26,095 nucleotides of DNA from CAYVAP01 sp964343195. Lineage in GTDB: Bacteria > Bacteroidota > Bacteroidia > J057. Shown here one piece after another: positions 15,778 to 24,460 of this stretch (position 1 is its first letter; each line of letters starts with the position of its first letter). The translations under genes and the position numbers were made by a program. The notes under the pieces are model-generated. The model saw nothing but the letters and a program-made list of their open reading frames with translations. It did no database searches and was not told the origin of the DNA. Where the stretch lies: the NCBI GenBank assembly GCA_964343195.1, contig CAYFIR010000096.1, forward strand, positions 1 through 26,095. The letters run 5' to 3'.

Positions 15778-17220
15778 TCAGGATAGCTTAAAGACCTTCA
15801 AATCCAGGTCGCGCCACCATCCAAATAGCAACAGAGTAGCCAAATATACGAAACCTGCTATAACTGTCTGAAGCCACCAGGAAAGGTCGGTTTGGGATAA
15901 GCCCCAAAATGCTCCCAAAAGGACGGCAAATGAAAGCAGTTGACGTCCCAAAGCCTTCCAGGGGATAGGTACCTGCAACTTTTGTTGGATGTAAGCGAGG
16001 TAGCCCGCTCCACTCAGCGCAAAACTCGCCACAGTAGACCAGGAGCAAGCGAGGGCTCCCAGACTGGGGATGAGCAGGAGGTTGAGGAGTACGTTGAGGA
16101 CAATGCTCGCTCCGATGAGTCGATTGACAAAGCGTTCATGACCTGTAGAAGTCAGGAGGGTACTGAATACGGCGAGATTTCCATTGATGAAAAGTGCTGC
16201 GAATAGTCCCTGTAGTGCCGCCACCATGATGGCCAGTTCTTCGGCCGAAGTGGACTGGTCGTACATGAAAAAGAGGCGCTCGCCGTGAAACCAGCCAAAT
16301 GCCGCAACAAAGGTCAGGGGTACGCCTGTTATCATTTGCCCGAGTTTCAGGAGCTTTCCCTGTTTATCAAATTCACCGGGGAAGTGTGCAAAGCGCGCAA
16401 AAAACATCGGTAACACAATCCACAGGTACATGCTGAAAGCATCCAGCCAGCGATAAGCCGCAGCATAAAGCCCCGTCGGTACGTCCCCAGCCATGCGCTC
16501 CAGCATCACCTGATCGACCTTGTCATGAATTGAATACAGCACCGTCATCGCCGCGAATGGTAGGCTCATCCGGACGAGTTGTCGAGCGGTTTTGGGATTG
16601 AATCGTGGTCTGAGCCAGCCATAGAGGTAGCTAAGCAGGCCATAAAAAAACAGGATGCTGATGCCCACCGCCGCCAGCCGGGCATACACGAAGCGTTCGA
16701 CTGTTAGCGTCGTCAGAAATAGTCCGATGACCAACCCCAGGAGGACGATTCGTTCGAAAACAGACAGCAGTGCATCCAGTCCATAGCGCTGCAACGCCCG
16801 GAAATTCGCCCGAAAGAAGTCCATCAACTGTGCGCCACCCTGCACAAAACATAGCCAGAACAGCAGTTCCAACTGCACGGGCTCGTAGCCCATGATCAAG
16901 CCTATCCCATACATGATGGGCGGATAGATCAGCAGCAGGATCAACTTGAGCCCCACCAAATGGGGGAATTCCCGCTGTAACTGAGTAGCATCAGCCGCCA
17001 GGCTTTTGGTCGCGTAGTAGTTGATACCCAGATCCGCCAGCGTCAGGAAAATAAACCCCAGACTCAGCGCAGCAGAGTACATCCCCCAGGCCTGATGGCC
17101 TACTACATCCTGCACCTCCATCTCTGTCAGCACCCAGATGGGTTTGACCAGCAGGTTCAGGACGACCATCAGTCCGATATGTGAGAAGAAGCGACGGATA
17201 CCCGGTGTTTTGGCCGTCAA
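15778..17220 (-). CDS. Polysaccharide/oligosaccharide flippase (Wzx/MATE-like, MOP superfamily)
   Basis: The 480-residue protein is an integral membrane protein with about 12-14 hydrophobic helices spread over its whole length (for example LGFIFLTLADLGINYYATKS, GLVIGLFLTTLTV, AAFGWFHGERLFFMYD). The order of helices and the pattern AALSLGFIFLTLADLGINYY near the N-terminus are those of the polysaccharide_synt/RfbX flippases, which move undecaprenyl-linked sugars across the inner membrane. The start is TTG at 17220: an in-frame stop lies 13 codons upstream and no ATG lies between, while the next ATG (codon 18) would cut into the first helix. No glycosyltransferases or polymerase genes are nearby, so the sugar substrate is unknown. 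The MarR gene follows after 114 bp. Confidence 0.85.
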   Translation of the reverse strand: MTAKTPGIRRFFSHIGLMVVLNLLVKPIWVLTEMEVQDVVGHQAWGMYSAALSLGFIFLTLADLGINYYATKSLAADATQLQREFPHLVGLKLILLLIYPPIMYGIGLIMGYEPVQLELLFWLCFVQGGAQLMDFFRANFRALQRYGLDALLSVFERIVLLGLVIGLFLTTLTVERFVYARLAAVGISILFFYGLLSYLYGWLRPRFNPKTARQLVRMSLPFAAMTVLYSIHDKVDQVMLERMAGDVPTGLYAAAYRWLDAFSMYLWIVLPMFFARFAHFPGEFDKQGKLLKLGQMITGVPLTFVAAFGWFHGERLFFMYDQSTSAEELAIMVAALQGLFAALFINGNLAVFSTLLTSTGHERFVNRLIGASIVLNVLLNLLLIPSLGALACSWSTVASFALSGAGYLAYIQQKLQVPIPWKALGRQLLSFAVLLGAFWGLSQTDLSWWLQTVIAGFVYLATLLLFGWWRDLDLKVFKLS

Positions 17221-17270
17221 AATACGGGAACCCTCCCTTGCCGAGCAAACTAAAGCTCACGCGAGGCCAC

Positions 17271-17356
17271 GGAAAAGAAGGGCGTCACGCAGAGCAGCAG
17301 AGGCGCAGAGAAAAACTTCTTCGCTCTGCTTCTCTGTACCTCTTCGTGAAAAAAAA
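17271..17356. repeat. CACGCAGAG-type dispersed repeat forming a long imperfect hairpin
   Basis: The left half (TCACGCAGAGCAGCAGAGGC onward, from 17285) and the reverse complement of the right half (17322-17346, CACGAAGAGGTACAGAGAAG onward) agree at about 19 of 25 bases. The element ends in CGTGAAAAAAAA, directly abutting the stop codon at 17357. A relative with similar ends lies at 21621-21742. Confidence 0.65.
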
Positions 17357-18583
17357 TTACTCCACCCGCAGCGATAGCACCTGACTCGCCCCCTCAGAGC
17401 GGACCTCAAGGAAGTAGGTCCCCTGGGCGAGGTCCTGAACAGAGATTTCATTTGGACCCGGGAGCAGAGACTGTTGGTGTACCAGCCGCCCCTGTAGGTC
17501 GGTCATGCGTAGGGACGAATTTTGATAAGGGGAGTGGAGAAACACCGTTTCCTGAGCCGGGTTGGGGAATACTTCGATCTTTGGGCCTGCTGCCTCTGGC
17601 AAAAACGTCGAAGTCTGGGTGATGAATACACTGTCTTCCTGTATCCGAATGGGCTGTTCCTCTCCCGACTGATTGATGGCTCTTACACGGCTGAGGCGCA
17701 TATTGAGGAGGCTGGAGTCTTTTTTTCCAGCCAGATCGTCGATCATGATGATGGTGAAGGAGCAGACCTGACCGTACCCCGCCAGCGAAGTATGGTCCGT
17801 TCTGACCATGGCGATGTCTACGGAGCCGAGGGCTGGATTAGGATGGGAGAGACTCAAGGCATCAGTGCCGATGGTTCCCAGCCAGGAGCTATCATAATCA
17901 ACTTTGAACGATTCGAAGCGCACCAGCGTCGTATCAAATTCCAGGCTGAACCCCACCCCATAGGCATCTGGAACAGGGAGTGTGTCGGCCCCCAGTTGAA
18001 CGTTTCCACGGAGCGTATCTCCCACGGCGAGATTGGTCCCAAGGATTTCGACGGAAAGGGGGTAACCACTCTTATAATTGCCCCCACGCTTGTAGGTGAT
18101 GCCGTAATTGGCCTGGATAGCCAGGGTATCATCAGCCTCGATGAGGGAATTACCATCGGTGTCAAGGTGCTTGTAGTTAATGCCGACCGGGTAGGTCAGC
18201 ACCCAGGGCAGCGCCATTTGGGGTTGTAATAGCATGGTCGCATTGGGCCGGGGAGGGCCCATTTTCCCAAACCCAACTCCAATCGGTAGCAGGTCAAGGT
18301 TGTTGATGGTGCCATCGAGATCGGTGTCACCGGGCCAGACGCTATCGGTGAGGGCAAAGTTCAGCAGGTTAAACAACTGCGGCTGTAACAGGCCCAGTTT
18401 GCCGTTATTCCCCTGGTCGAGTTCCAAGGGCATGGATTCCCCGATGGAAATCAGGGCTTGATAGCTACCGCCGCTCAGTTCTCCGCCACCCGACGAGGTG
18501 CCGTCGAGTTCCAGTACCTGAGCAGACAAGGAACTGAAAAGCAGGAGGTTTGACAGGATGAAAAAATAGGCTATTCGTTTCAT
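17357..18583 (-). CDS. Secreted dockerin/cohesin-like protein with type A T9SS sorting domain
   Basis: The protein has 408 residues from the ATG at 18583. A signal peptide (MKRIAYFFILSNLLLFSSLS, then AQ) begins exactly there, so the longer upstream reading to 18643 is not used. Two dockerin-like calcium loops are visible: GDTDLDGTINNLDLL (85-99) and LDTDGNSLIEADDT (140-153). Between about 174 and 310 lies a cohesin-like beta-sandwich (PLSVEILGTNLAVGDTLRG ... FSLEFDTTLVRFESF ... GQVCSFTIIM). The last 70 residues are a Por secretion-type CTD: IEVFPNPAQETVFLHSP, MTDLQGRLVHQQ, LAQGTYFLEV. Export is by Sec then T9SS. The ATG overlaps the stop of the upstream tail-fibre-like frame (ATGA, 18580-18583), so the two are coupled. 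Substrate or ligand is unknown. Confidence 0.88.
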   Translation of the reverse strand: MKRIAYFFILSNLLLFSSLSAQVLELDGTSSGGGELSGGSYQALISIGESMPLELDQGNNGKLGLLQPQLFNLLNFALTDSVWPGDTDLDGTINNLDLLPIGVGFGKMGPPRPNATMLLQPQMALPWVLTYPVGINYKHLDTDGNSLIEADDTLAIQANYGITYKRGGNYKSGYPLSVEILGTNLAVGDTLRGNVQLGADTLPVPDAYGVGFSLEFDTTLVRFESFKVDYDSSWLGTIGTDALSLSHPNPALGSVDIAMVRTDHTSLAGYGQVCSFTIIMIDDLAGKKDSSLLNMRLSRVRAINQSGEEQPIRIQEDSVFITQTSTFLPEAAGPKIEVFPNPAQETVFLHSPYQNSSLRMTDLQGRLVHQQSLLPGPNEISVQDLAQGTYFLEVRSEGASQVLSLRVE

Positions 18584-20000
18584 GGTTCGATGTCGGTTTT
18601 GGGACGGATTACTTCGAAGTTTTCGTAGCCCTTGCGGATACATTTCACTTCCCAGTCAAATTCATAGTTGCCAGTCCCGCCCAGTAGCTCTACTACCTGA
18701 AAGCCCCGTTCGGTCTTTTCGATGACGGCCAGGCCTTTTGATTCTCCCGAAAGAGGAGTAAGCAGTACGGTCATACCCTCAGCATTGGCCAGGAGTTGAA
18801 AATGTTCGGGAAAAGTGATGGCAGCCTGACCGTCTTCGAGTTTGGAGGTACCACGTAGGTAGGCCGCAGCTTCGGGGCCTTCCAGGCTGGCATACCAGAT
18901 TTCCTTCTCAGGATTGGTCGGATGCTCCATGCGGAAGTTCTTGAAGTCGCCGTAAACTTCGCCCTGTCCACTGCCGTTGATGCGCAGGCCTGCCTTGATG
19001 GCCCCGGTATTGTCGCGGATGTAGAGATAGCCATGTCCATTGCCATCGACTCCGGCCAGGAAGCGTTCCTGCTGTAGGTTGGTGTTGACTCTCAGGGAGT
19101 CTTCAACGTTGATAGCTCCGTTGAATTCCAGCAGATTATTGTTGATGACGTTCCAGTTGGAAGCAGATCCTGGTGCCCATTGGGATCCATCAAATACCAG
19201 TGCTTGTCCGATAAATGGTGAGAATGAGGAAATGGGTTGCCCTTGCAATCCTATAACGGTGGGATTGAGAATACTACCACTCAGGTCTCCTCCAGCTATC
19301 GAGGTAACGGTGAGATCATCTGACGCATCCACATCGCCGGTATTGGTAATCACGGAACCGGAAATGTTGATTCCTGTTCCCGCAACGTAGGTTCCCGATC
19401 CAGTTGGCAGGGGGATGGAATTACCCCCACTAATACTGAGAGTCGAACCGGCTATGGAAAGAGTCTGTAGCTCGTTGGCAGGGTCATCGTCAGAATCGTT
19501 GGAAAGAGGCCATCATACTTCAGAATCTGTCCAGCAGCAGGCGTATTTGACTCTACATTGGATAGTTCGTCGAGTCGCCGACCCTCAAAGCCCCGTAACG
19601 AATCGGCCCAGCGGGTGTTGAGGGCATAAGGTACGCTTTGGAGTTCCTTGACGCCAAGCAGGATCCAGCCTGTACCGTCGTTGATTTCACTGCGTAACAT
19701 ATTCACTCCCGAATCCAGGACGGCAGGCCAGAAACCAAAGGTAACTGTGCCTTCCCCCAACACGGTAGTGAAAAGGCCATAGTCATTGGTCGTGATAACA
19801 TGTGTTTCCTGGTAAACTGTAGCTCCCGTTCCATTGAGCAGGGTGAGTCGGAGGTCCCGGGTTGTATTAGCGAGAATTTGCCCATTATCACGTAACATTC
19901 CCTGATAGTGGACACCGAGAGGAGGCACGGTCTGGGCAAAAAGGGTTTGGACTGTCATGCACAAGAGGAAGGCCAGCGAATAGAGATAGGTTTGTTTCAT
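18580..20000 (-). pseudogene. Secreted tail-fibre-like protein split by a frameshift
   Basis: Two minus-strand frames make one protein of about 473 residues. The first (20000 to 19452, 182 codons) has a signal peptide (LAFLLCMTVQTLFAQ) and the common Bacteroidota module GVHYQGMLRDNGQILANTTR ... VYQETHVITTNDYGLFTTVLG ... LQSVPYALNTRWADS. It reaches ILKYDG and then shifts, ending in LTMTLPTSYRLFP and TAG. The second frame is open from the same place and continues the expected sequence: NDSDDDPANELQTLSIAG, TLSISGGNSIPLPTG, TYVAGTGINISG, then the long C-terminal region with FRMEHPTNPEKEIWYASLEG and ITFPEHFQLL. The shift lies within about 19485-19515. The intact family is a secreted fibre or surface protein, often with a chaperone-like C-terminus. 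The upstream frame contains no long homopolymer, so either a real mutation or an assembly error is possible. The gene is coupled to the dockerin-like gene downstream. Confidence 0.8.
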
Positions 20001-20013
20001 CGTGTTTTGGCTT

Positions 20014-20050
20014 AGTATTTCAAACTAAAAGTAGGCCTGGAATCATAAAA
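20014..20050 (-). promoter_or_regulatory. Promoter candidate for the tail-fibre/dockerin-like pair
   Basis: On the minus strand TTAGTTTG (20021-20028) is one mismatch from TAnnTTTG; a T-rich TTTTAT lies about 20 bases upstream. The expected leader is about 14 bases. This 159-bp gap also serves the divergent gene at 20160, whose own promoter is not clear. Confidence 0.3.
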
Positions 20051-20159
20051 CCGAAAGGTCAGATTTGGGAGAAAGTAGAGTATTTGAGGTGTGATTTTGG
20101 GTGATAAAAAGCTATTTGATGAATTATAAATGGACTTATCTTGAATAAAAATAGAGTAA

Positions 20160-21602
20160 ATGAGTTTCTCTTCTTTGACTCATACCTTGTCCCAACTAAC
20201 CCATTGGGAGCAAAAACGCCTGCAAAAGCTGGTGGATTCACCCTATTTCAACACCGATCAGCGAATGGGGAGGCTGCTGCATCATATGCTGGCACATCCC
20301 GAGGACAATGACAGGGAACGTCTGCACCACATCGCTGATCCCAGTTTGGACTATCGCTACAAGCGGCTCAACAACTGGCTTTCGGACCTCAACGAACTGG
20401 TAGAGGAATTTCTAGTTCAGGAGCAACTGCGGCAAGACAGGCCCCAGCGTCATATCCTGTTGATGAAGAGCTGTCAACAACGTGGCCTGGATCGACAGTA
20501 CCAAAAAGCCGGTAGGGGATATGAGCGGATGGCCCAGCGCAACGAAACCGAAGACACCGAAACGCTTCATTGGCACGGATACCAAATTGCCCTGTGGGAA
20601 GACCGACACGCCCTGGAACAGCGACGCCCCCAGATGGAATTTTTGCAGCAGGGAATCGCCTCATTGGAACAAGCCTACCTCATCGCCCTGCTCAAAGCCG
20701 CCTGTCAGTGGCGCAACCGCCAAAACGTCATTCAGGCCGAAGACACACGATTCTGGGAAGGAATATTAGCCGAAATGAAAGTTCGCCTGAAGCGAGAGGA
20801 CCTGACGCCGTTGGCTGGCCTCTATCAGCAGGTATGGCTTACCCTCGATGATCCAGAGGATGTCTCTCATTTTCAGCACCTTGTCCATGCCCTGGATCAG
20901 CGGAGGGCTGAAGTAAGCAAGGGCGAGTTGAAGCCACTGTACCAGTATGCCCAAAACTACTGTATCAAGCAGGCCAATCAGGGCAAGCTGGAATATCTCA
21001 GTACCCTTTTCGAACTCTATCAGGCCATGATCGACCTGGGGTTGATTTTTCATCAGGGCTATTTGCAGCCTGCGGATCTGAAGAATATTGTTACGCTAGG
21101 AGTCCGGCTGGAGCGCTTTTCCTGGACCCAGGAATTTCTCGACAGTCACGCACAGTACCTGCCTGCGGAGGGCCGCGAGGGAATCATCGCCTACAATCAG
21201 GCTTATTTACTCCATGCCAAAGGAGAACTCCGACAAGCCCTGCGGCATCTGAGGGAAGCCGAGCTCACCGACGTGTACTATTACCTGGGTGCCAGATGCC
21301 TTTTGCTCAAGATTTACTTCGAATTGCAGGACCACGAAGGACTGGAAGGCCAGTTGGAAGCCTTTGCCCGGACTTTGCGCCGCAACAAAACCATCTCAGC
21401 CTATCAGCGACGCATTCACCTGAATCTGGTGAGCCACCTGAGGAGGCTTTCGCAGCTACTTGTCGCTGCCCCCAGTCTGGATACAAAGCAATACCAAAAG
21501 CGCTGGCAAGAGCTAAAACAAGAGGTCGATACTCAGCCCGAAATCGCCAATGTGGGATGGTTGCGCAAGCAGGTCCTTCGCGCAGAGGGGGAGGGGAGGT
21601 AG
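20160..21602 (+). CDS. Helical repeat protein of unknown function (Saprospiria-type hypothetical)
   Basis: The product has 480 residues, without signal peptide or membrane helix, so it is probably cytosolic. It is almost wholly alpha-helical and rich in Leu, Gln, Arg and Glu, with helix-turn-helix repeats resembling TPR or HAT folds (for example QKAGRGYERMAQRNETEDTE, YNQAYLLHAKGELRQALRHL, YYYLGARCLLLKIYFELQDH). The N-terminal part WEQKRLQKLVDSPYFNTDQR and the following RYKRLNNWLSDLNELVEEFL look like a conserved head. No catalytic motif is seen. The ATG at 20160 follows an AT-rich leader and is preceded by in-frame stops. It diverges from the tail-fibre-like gene and stands alone downstream. 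I recognise the style from Saprospiraceae hypothetical proteins but cannot assign a role; a scaffold for protein contacts is the natural guess. Confidence 0.8.
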   Translation: MSFSSLTHTLSQLTHWEQKRLQKLVDSPYFNTDQRMGRLLHHMLAHPEDNDRERLHHIADPSLDYRYKRLNNWLSDLNELVEEFLVQEQLRQDRPQRHILLMKSCQQRGLDRQYQKAGRGYERMAQRNETEDTETLHWHGYQIALWEDRHALEQRRPQMEFLQQGIASLEQAYLIALLKAACQWRNRQNVIQAEDTRFWEGILAEMKVRLKREDLTPLAGLYQQVWLTLDDPEDVSHFQHLVHALDQRRAEVSKGELKPLYQYAQNYCIKQANQGKLEYLSTLFELYQAMIDLGLIFHQGYLQPADLKNIVTLGVRLERFSWTQEFLDSHAQYLPAEGREGIIAYNQAYLLHAKGELRQALRHLREAELTDVYYYLGARCLLLKIYFELQDHEGLEGQLEAFARTLRRNKTISAYQRRIHLNLVSHLRRLSQLLVAAPSLDTKQYQKRWQELKQEVDTQPEIANVGWLRKQVLRAEGEGR

Positions 21603-21620
21603 AACCTCATGTCGAGCGAC

Positions 21621-21742
21621 GGAGAAGAAGAGCCTCACGCAGATGGAACATACCGATTTGTCAGAAGAAGAGATTCTCTTCATTCCTTCCGCGTGCGGCA
21701 ATCCTTTCTTCTCCGCGCCTCCCAATCTCCGCGTGAAAAAAA
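21621..21742. repeat. Second copy of the CACGCAGA-type dispersed element
   Basis: It begins GGAGAAGAAGAGCCTCACGC (compare GGAAAAGAAGGGCGTCACGC at 17271, 17 of 20 bases) and ends CTCCGCGTGAAAAAAA (compare CTCTTCGTGAAAAAAA at 17341). Like the first copy it lies just past the 3' end of a gene, here 19 bases after the stop at 21602. The middle differs. Confidence 0.6.
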
Positions 21743-22003
21743 GTCCCATCGTGAGAATAAGATGCATCCCTCCAAACTTGTTCCACTAGCCGTGACATCT
21801 CAAAATCTCCCAAACTCCAACACCCGCCCAGGGTCTGGGGCGGGGGGAGTGACTGATGCTCACAGGGGATTGAGAGGCTCAGTCAGTCGGGCCGGATCGC
21901 AAAAGGTCCCGGGTCTCAGGGACTTGGCCCGAAAAATACACAAGGCAGGCTCATGGGGGAAATCAGCTGGTGCTTGGATAAGGTGCTAACCAATAGCACT
22001 TTC

Positions 22004-22034
22004 AATCACGAATCACGAATCACGAATCACGAAT
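22004..22034. repeat. Heptanucleotide tandem repeat (AATCACG)x4.4
   Basis: Four perfect copies of AATCACG and a partial fifth (AAT). It lies about 250 bases upstream of the NACHT gene and does not overlap a credible gene. Confidence 0.9.
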
Positions 22035-22222
22035 GCGAAGCACCGGTGTGTTTGGGTCAGAACCGCCGAGAGTTAGGGTTTGGAGAAATTCAGGTGTTTT
22101 GATTTCGAATACATTATAAAGAAGCAAAATAGCCGACAGGTCGACTAGTTCATGAGTCAGAACCGTGTATCTGTCTTCATAAATGGTCAATTGGGCCGCT
22201 TGAATTGCAAGGCAGCAGTTTG

Positions 22223-22253
22223 TTGTCATTGCGCCCCTTAGTGCGTACCTTCC
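22223..22253 (+). promoter_or_regulatory. Promoter candidate for the NACHT operon
   Basis: TTG (22223-22225), 20-base spacer, TACCTTCC (22246-22253): the -7 element keeps TAnnTT but lacks the final TG. Transcription would begin near 22260, upstream of the ATG at 22280 but downstream of the alternative TTG at 22205, which supports the ATG. Confidence 0.3.
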
Positions 22254-22279
22254 ATGTCCCAAACTCGCCCCTCAAACCT

Positions 22280-24454
22280 ATGCTTACCTCCTACATCGAA
22301 TGGGCCGAACAAGTGGCCCTTAACCTTGGATTTGATGTCGCTGCCAATGACGTAGAGTTTCAGGTTCTCCTGATACTGCTTACGATAACGGTTCTTAGCA
22401 GCCTGCTGACAGCCTTATGGCGCGGGATACTCTGGTATGTGCGTCGTCAGCGTCAGATTAAATTGTCCCGGGACCTGAATCCTTTTTTCGCCTCGGCTGA
22501 CATCAAACATGCCACCGAATACTACGTGCCGTCTCACTTTCAGAGCAACCCGCCCTCCCAGCATCAGGAGTTGATGCATGCTCATAAAGTGACTGCGCGT
22601 CAAAAGCTCCTTCCCTTTTTCCTTAACCATGCCTTCAAGGCCGAGAATGACCAACAGCGCTTCTACATTGTGCTGGCTGGCTCAGGAATGGGCAAGACGA
22701 CCTTCATGCTCAACCTCTACATGGCTTATCTGAAGCGTAAGCAGGTAGGGCGAGCTTCTTTCAATATCAAGCTCATGCCCCTGGGCTACCCCGATTTGCT
22801 CAAGCGCATCGACCAGATCGAAGACCAGGAAAATACCATTTTGCTGCTGGATGGGCTGGACGAAGACACCCAGGCCATTCGCAACTACCGCCGTCGACTG
22901 GAGCGCATCCTGAACCGGGTGAAAGACTTTCGATTTGTAGTCTTCACCAGCCGTACCCAGTTTTTTCCATCGGAAGAAGAAGAACCCAGAGAGACCGGTG
23001 TGGTTAAATTTGGGACCAAAGGCGGTTTTCAAACCTTTGCCAAGCTATACCTTTCTCCCTTTGACGAAAAAGACATACAGCAGTACCTGATCAGGCGTTA
23101 TGGGCGCTGGAAACACAGGAAGAAAGAAAAAGCCCTGCGAATCGTAGAGTTAAGCCCCAATCTGATGGTGAGGCCCATGCTACTTGGCTACATCGACGAC
23201 CTGATGGAGGCGGATGAAGGGCAATACCAGTACCTCTCTAAGCTCTATGAGGCGCTGATTTCCAAATGGATCGAGCGGGAGGCAGGGCGAGTTCCTGAAA
23301 ACCGAAGGGAAAAATTTGCCCAGGAGTTGTATCGCTTCTCGCGTGAAGTCGCGCTGAACATCTACAAGCAGCGGCGACACCGCAAGGGGCTGTACATCGG
23401 CCTCAAGGAGATCCGGAAACTGGGGGAGCAGCACGACATCGAGCTGGACGAAATCGAAATGCAGTCCCGATCCCTGCTGAACCGCAATGTGATGGACCAG
23501 TTCAAATTTGCCCACAAATCCATCCTGGAGTACTTCCTGGCTCGGGAAGCAGTGGAGAATCCTGGGTTTGCCGCGCGGCTCAACTTTCAGAGCATGGACC
23601 AGGCCCGGATTTTTTACCAGGAAATGTGTCTGCTCAAGCGGACCTATCCCATGATGAAGGAAGGGAAGATCGATATAATGGTCCAGCTGGAAGGTGAAGC
23701 AGACTGGAAGCCCTCTGATCAGATATCATTTCAGGACCTGGCAAAAGTGATCGGATTTCGTTCGCAGCAGGTCGATGACCTAACGATCATCGCCGCGCTC
23801 CCTCAACTTGAAACGGTAGATTTGGCTCATTCAGGTGCAGAGGAAATTCACTCACTGGCAGGGATGGATAGCCTGGCAGAAATCCACCTTGCCCATACCA
23901 GAGTCGCGGATATTGGGAGCCTGGAGGACCTGCCGGGATTAAAAGTCCTGGATATAGGTCATACCCTGGTAAGCGATCTCAGCCCACTCCGAAAACTGAT
24001 ATACCTCGAGTCATTAAACCTTTCTCACCTGCATATCAAGCAGTTTGAGCCATTGCAGGGACTCAGGCTGCTTCGGGAACTGGATCTCTCTAATACCGGG
24101 ATTCGGGATATTGGGGTAGTAAAAGGGCATGAACACCTGACGCGCTTAAGTCTGGCCCATTGCCCGATCAAGGGGTTGAACCCCCTGCGAGAATTTTCCC
24201 AGCTGACCCACCTGGACCTCTCCTACACCCAGGTTCGGACGATTAGTGCGTTGAAGGGACTTTTTCAGCTAAACTATCTGGACCTGTCTGGGACACAAGT
24301 CCAGAACTTTACCCCATTGAAATCGCTGCCCCTGTTGAGGGAACTCAAAATTTCCCTTTCGGCAGACAGTGAAAACTCACTATCTTCTGTCCAGGAAATG
24401 TTACCCCAATGCAACATCACCCTGGTGAAGCTCCCTGCCACCAGTTCTACCTGA
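22280..24454 (+). CDS. Membrane-anchored NACHT NTPase with C-terminal leucine-rich repeats (NLR-like)
   Basis: The protein has 724 residues from the ATG at 22280. A hydrophobic helix (about 27-48, VLLILLTITVLSSLLTALW) followed by Arg/Lys-rich sequence (VRRQRQIKLSR) anchors it with the bulk in the cytosol. The NACHT NTPase has Walker A GSGMGKTT (134-141), Walker B LLLDGLDED (188-196) with the acidic pair, and the sensor-1 segment VVFTSRTQFF. The NACHT winged-helix signature FAHKSILEYFLAREA is at 410-424. From about 500 to 692 run eight leucine-rich repeats of 22-23 residues (L..LDLS.T.V..I..L..L), the presumed sensor. STAND/NACHT proteins are ATP-dependent switches that oligomerise on ligand binding; bacterial members include antiphage proteins. 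No nuclease, protease or TIR effector is fused, so the membrane helix or the next gene may be the output. An alternative TTG start at 22205 is less likely. Confidence 0.92.
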   Translation: MLTSYIEWAEQVALNLGFDVAANDVEFQVLLILLTITVLSSLLTALWRGILWYVRRQRQIKLSRDLNPFFASADIKHATEYYVPSHFQSNPPSQHQELMHAHKVTARQKLLPFFLNHAFKAENDQQRFYIVLAGSGMGKTTFMLNLYMAYLKRKQVGRASFNIKLMPLGYPDLLKRIDQIEDQENTILLLDGLDEDTQAIRNYRRRLERILNRVKDFRFVVFTSRTQFFPSEEEEPRETGVVKFGTKGGFQTFAKLYLSPFDEKDIQQYLIRRYGRWKHRKKEKALRIVELSPNLMVRPMLLGYIDDLMEADEGQYQYLSKLYEALISKWIEREAGRVPENRREKFAQELYRFSREVALNIYKQRRHRKGLYIGLKEIRKLGEQHDIELDEIEMQSRSLLNRNVMDQFKFAHKSILEYFLAREAVENPGFAARLNFQSMDQARIFYQEMCLLKRTYPMMKEGKIDIMVQLEGEADWKPSDQISFQDLAKVIGFRSQQVDDLTIIAALPQLETVDLAHSGAEEIHSLAGMDSLAEIHLAHTRVADIGSLEDLPGLKVLDIGHTLVSDLSPLRKLIYLESLNLSHLHIKQFEPLQGLRLLRELDLSNTGIRDIGVVKGHEHLTRLSLAHCPIKGLNPLREFSQLTHLDLSYTQVRTISALKGLFQLNYLDLSGTQVQNFTPLKSLPLLRELKISLSADSENSLSSVQEMLPQCNITLVKLPATSST

Positions 24455-24460
24455 GTATCA

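Larger units (their letters stand above)
21603..22279. other. 677-bp repeat-rich intergenic region before the NACHT operon
   Basis: No gene is recognised. It holds the CACGCAGA-type element, a GC-rich stretch with small hairpins (GTCCCGGGTCTCAGGGAC near 21907; GACTGA/TCAGTC arms near 21851-21890), the AATCACG tandem repeat and a promoter candidate. Short frames on both strands have no family features. Confidence 0.6.

Noticed and set aside
17522..18229. 235-codon + strand frame inside the dockerin-like gene
   Set aside because: Antisense shadow of a protein with signal peptide and sorting domain.
18583..18643. Longer N-terminus for the dockerin/cohesin-like protein
   Set aside because: It would place 20 charged residues before a clear signal peptide; the ATG at 18583 also gives the ATGA overlap.
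21853..21920. GC-rich small hairpins before the NACHT operon as a riboswitch
   Set aside because: Arms are short and imperfect, they lie far upstream of the start site, and no known riboswitch core is seen.
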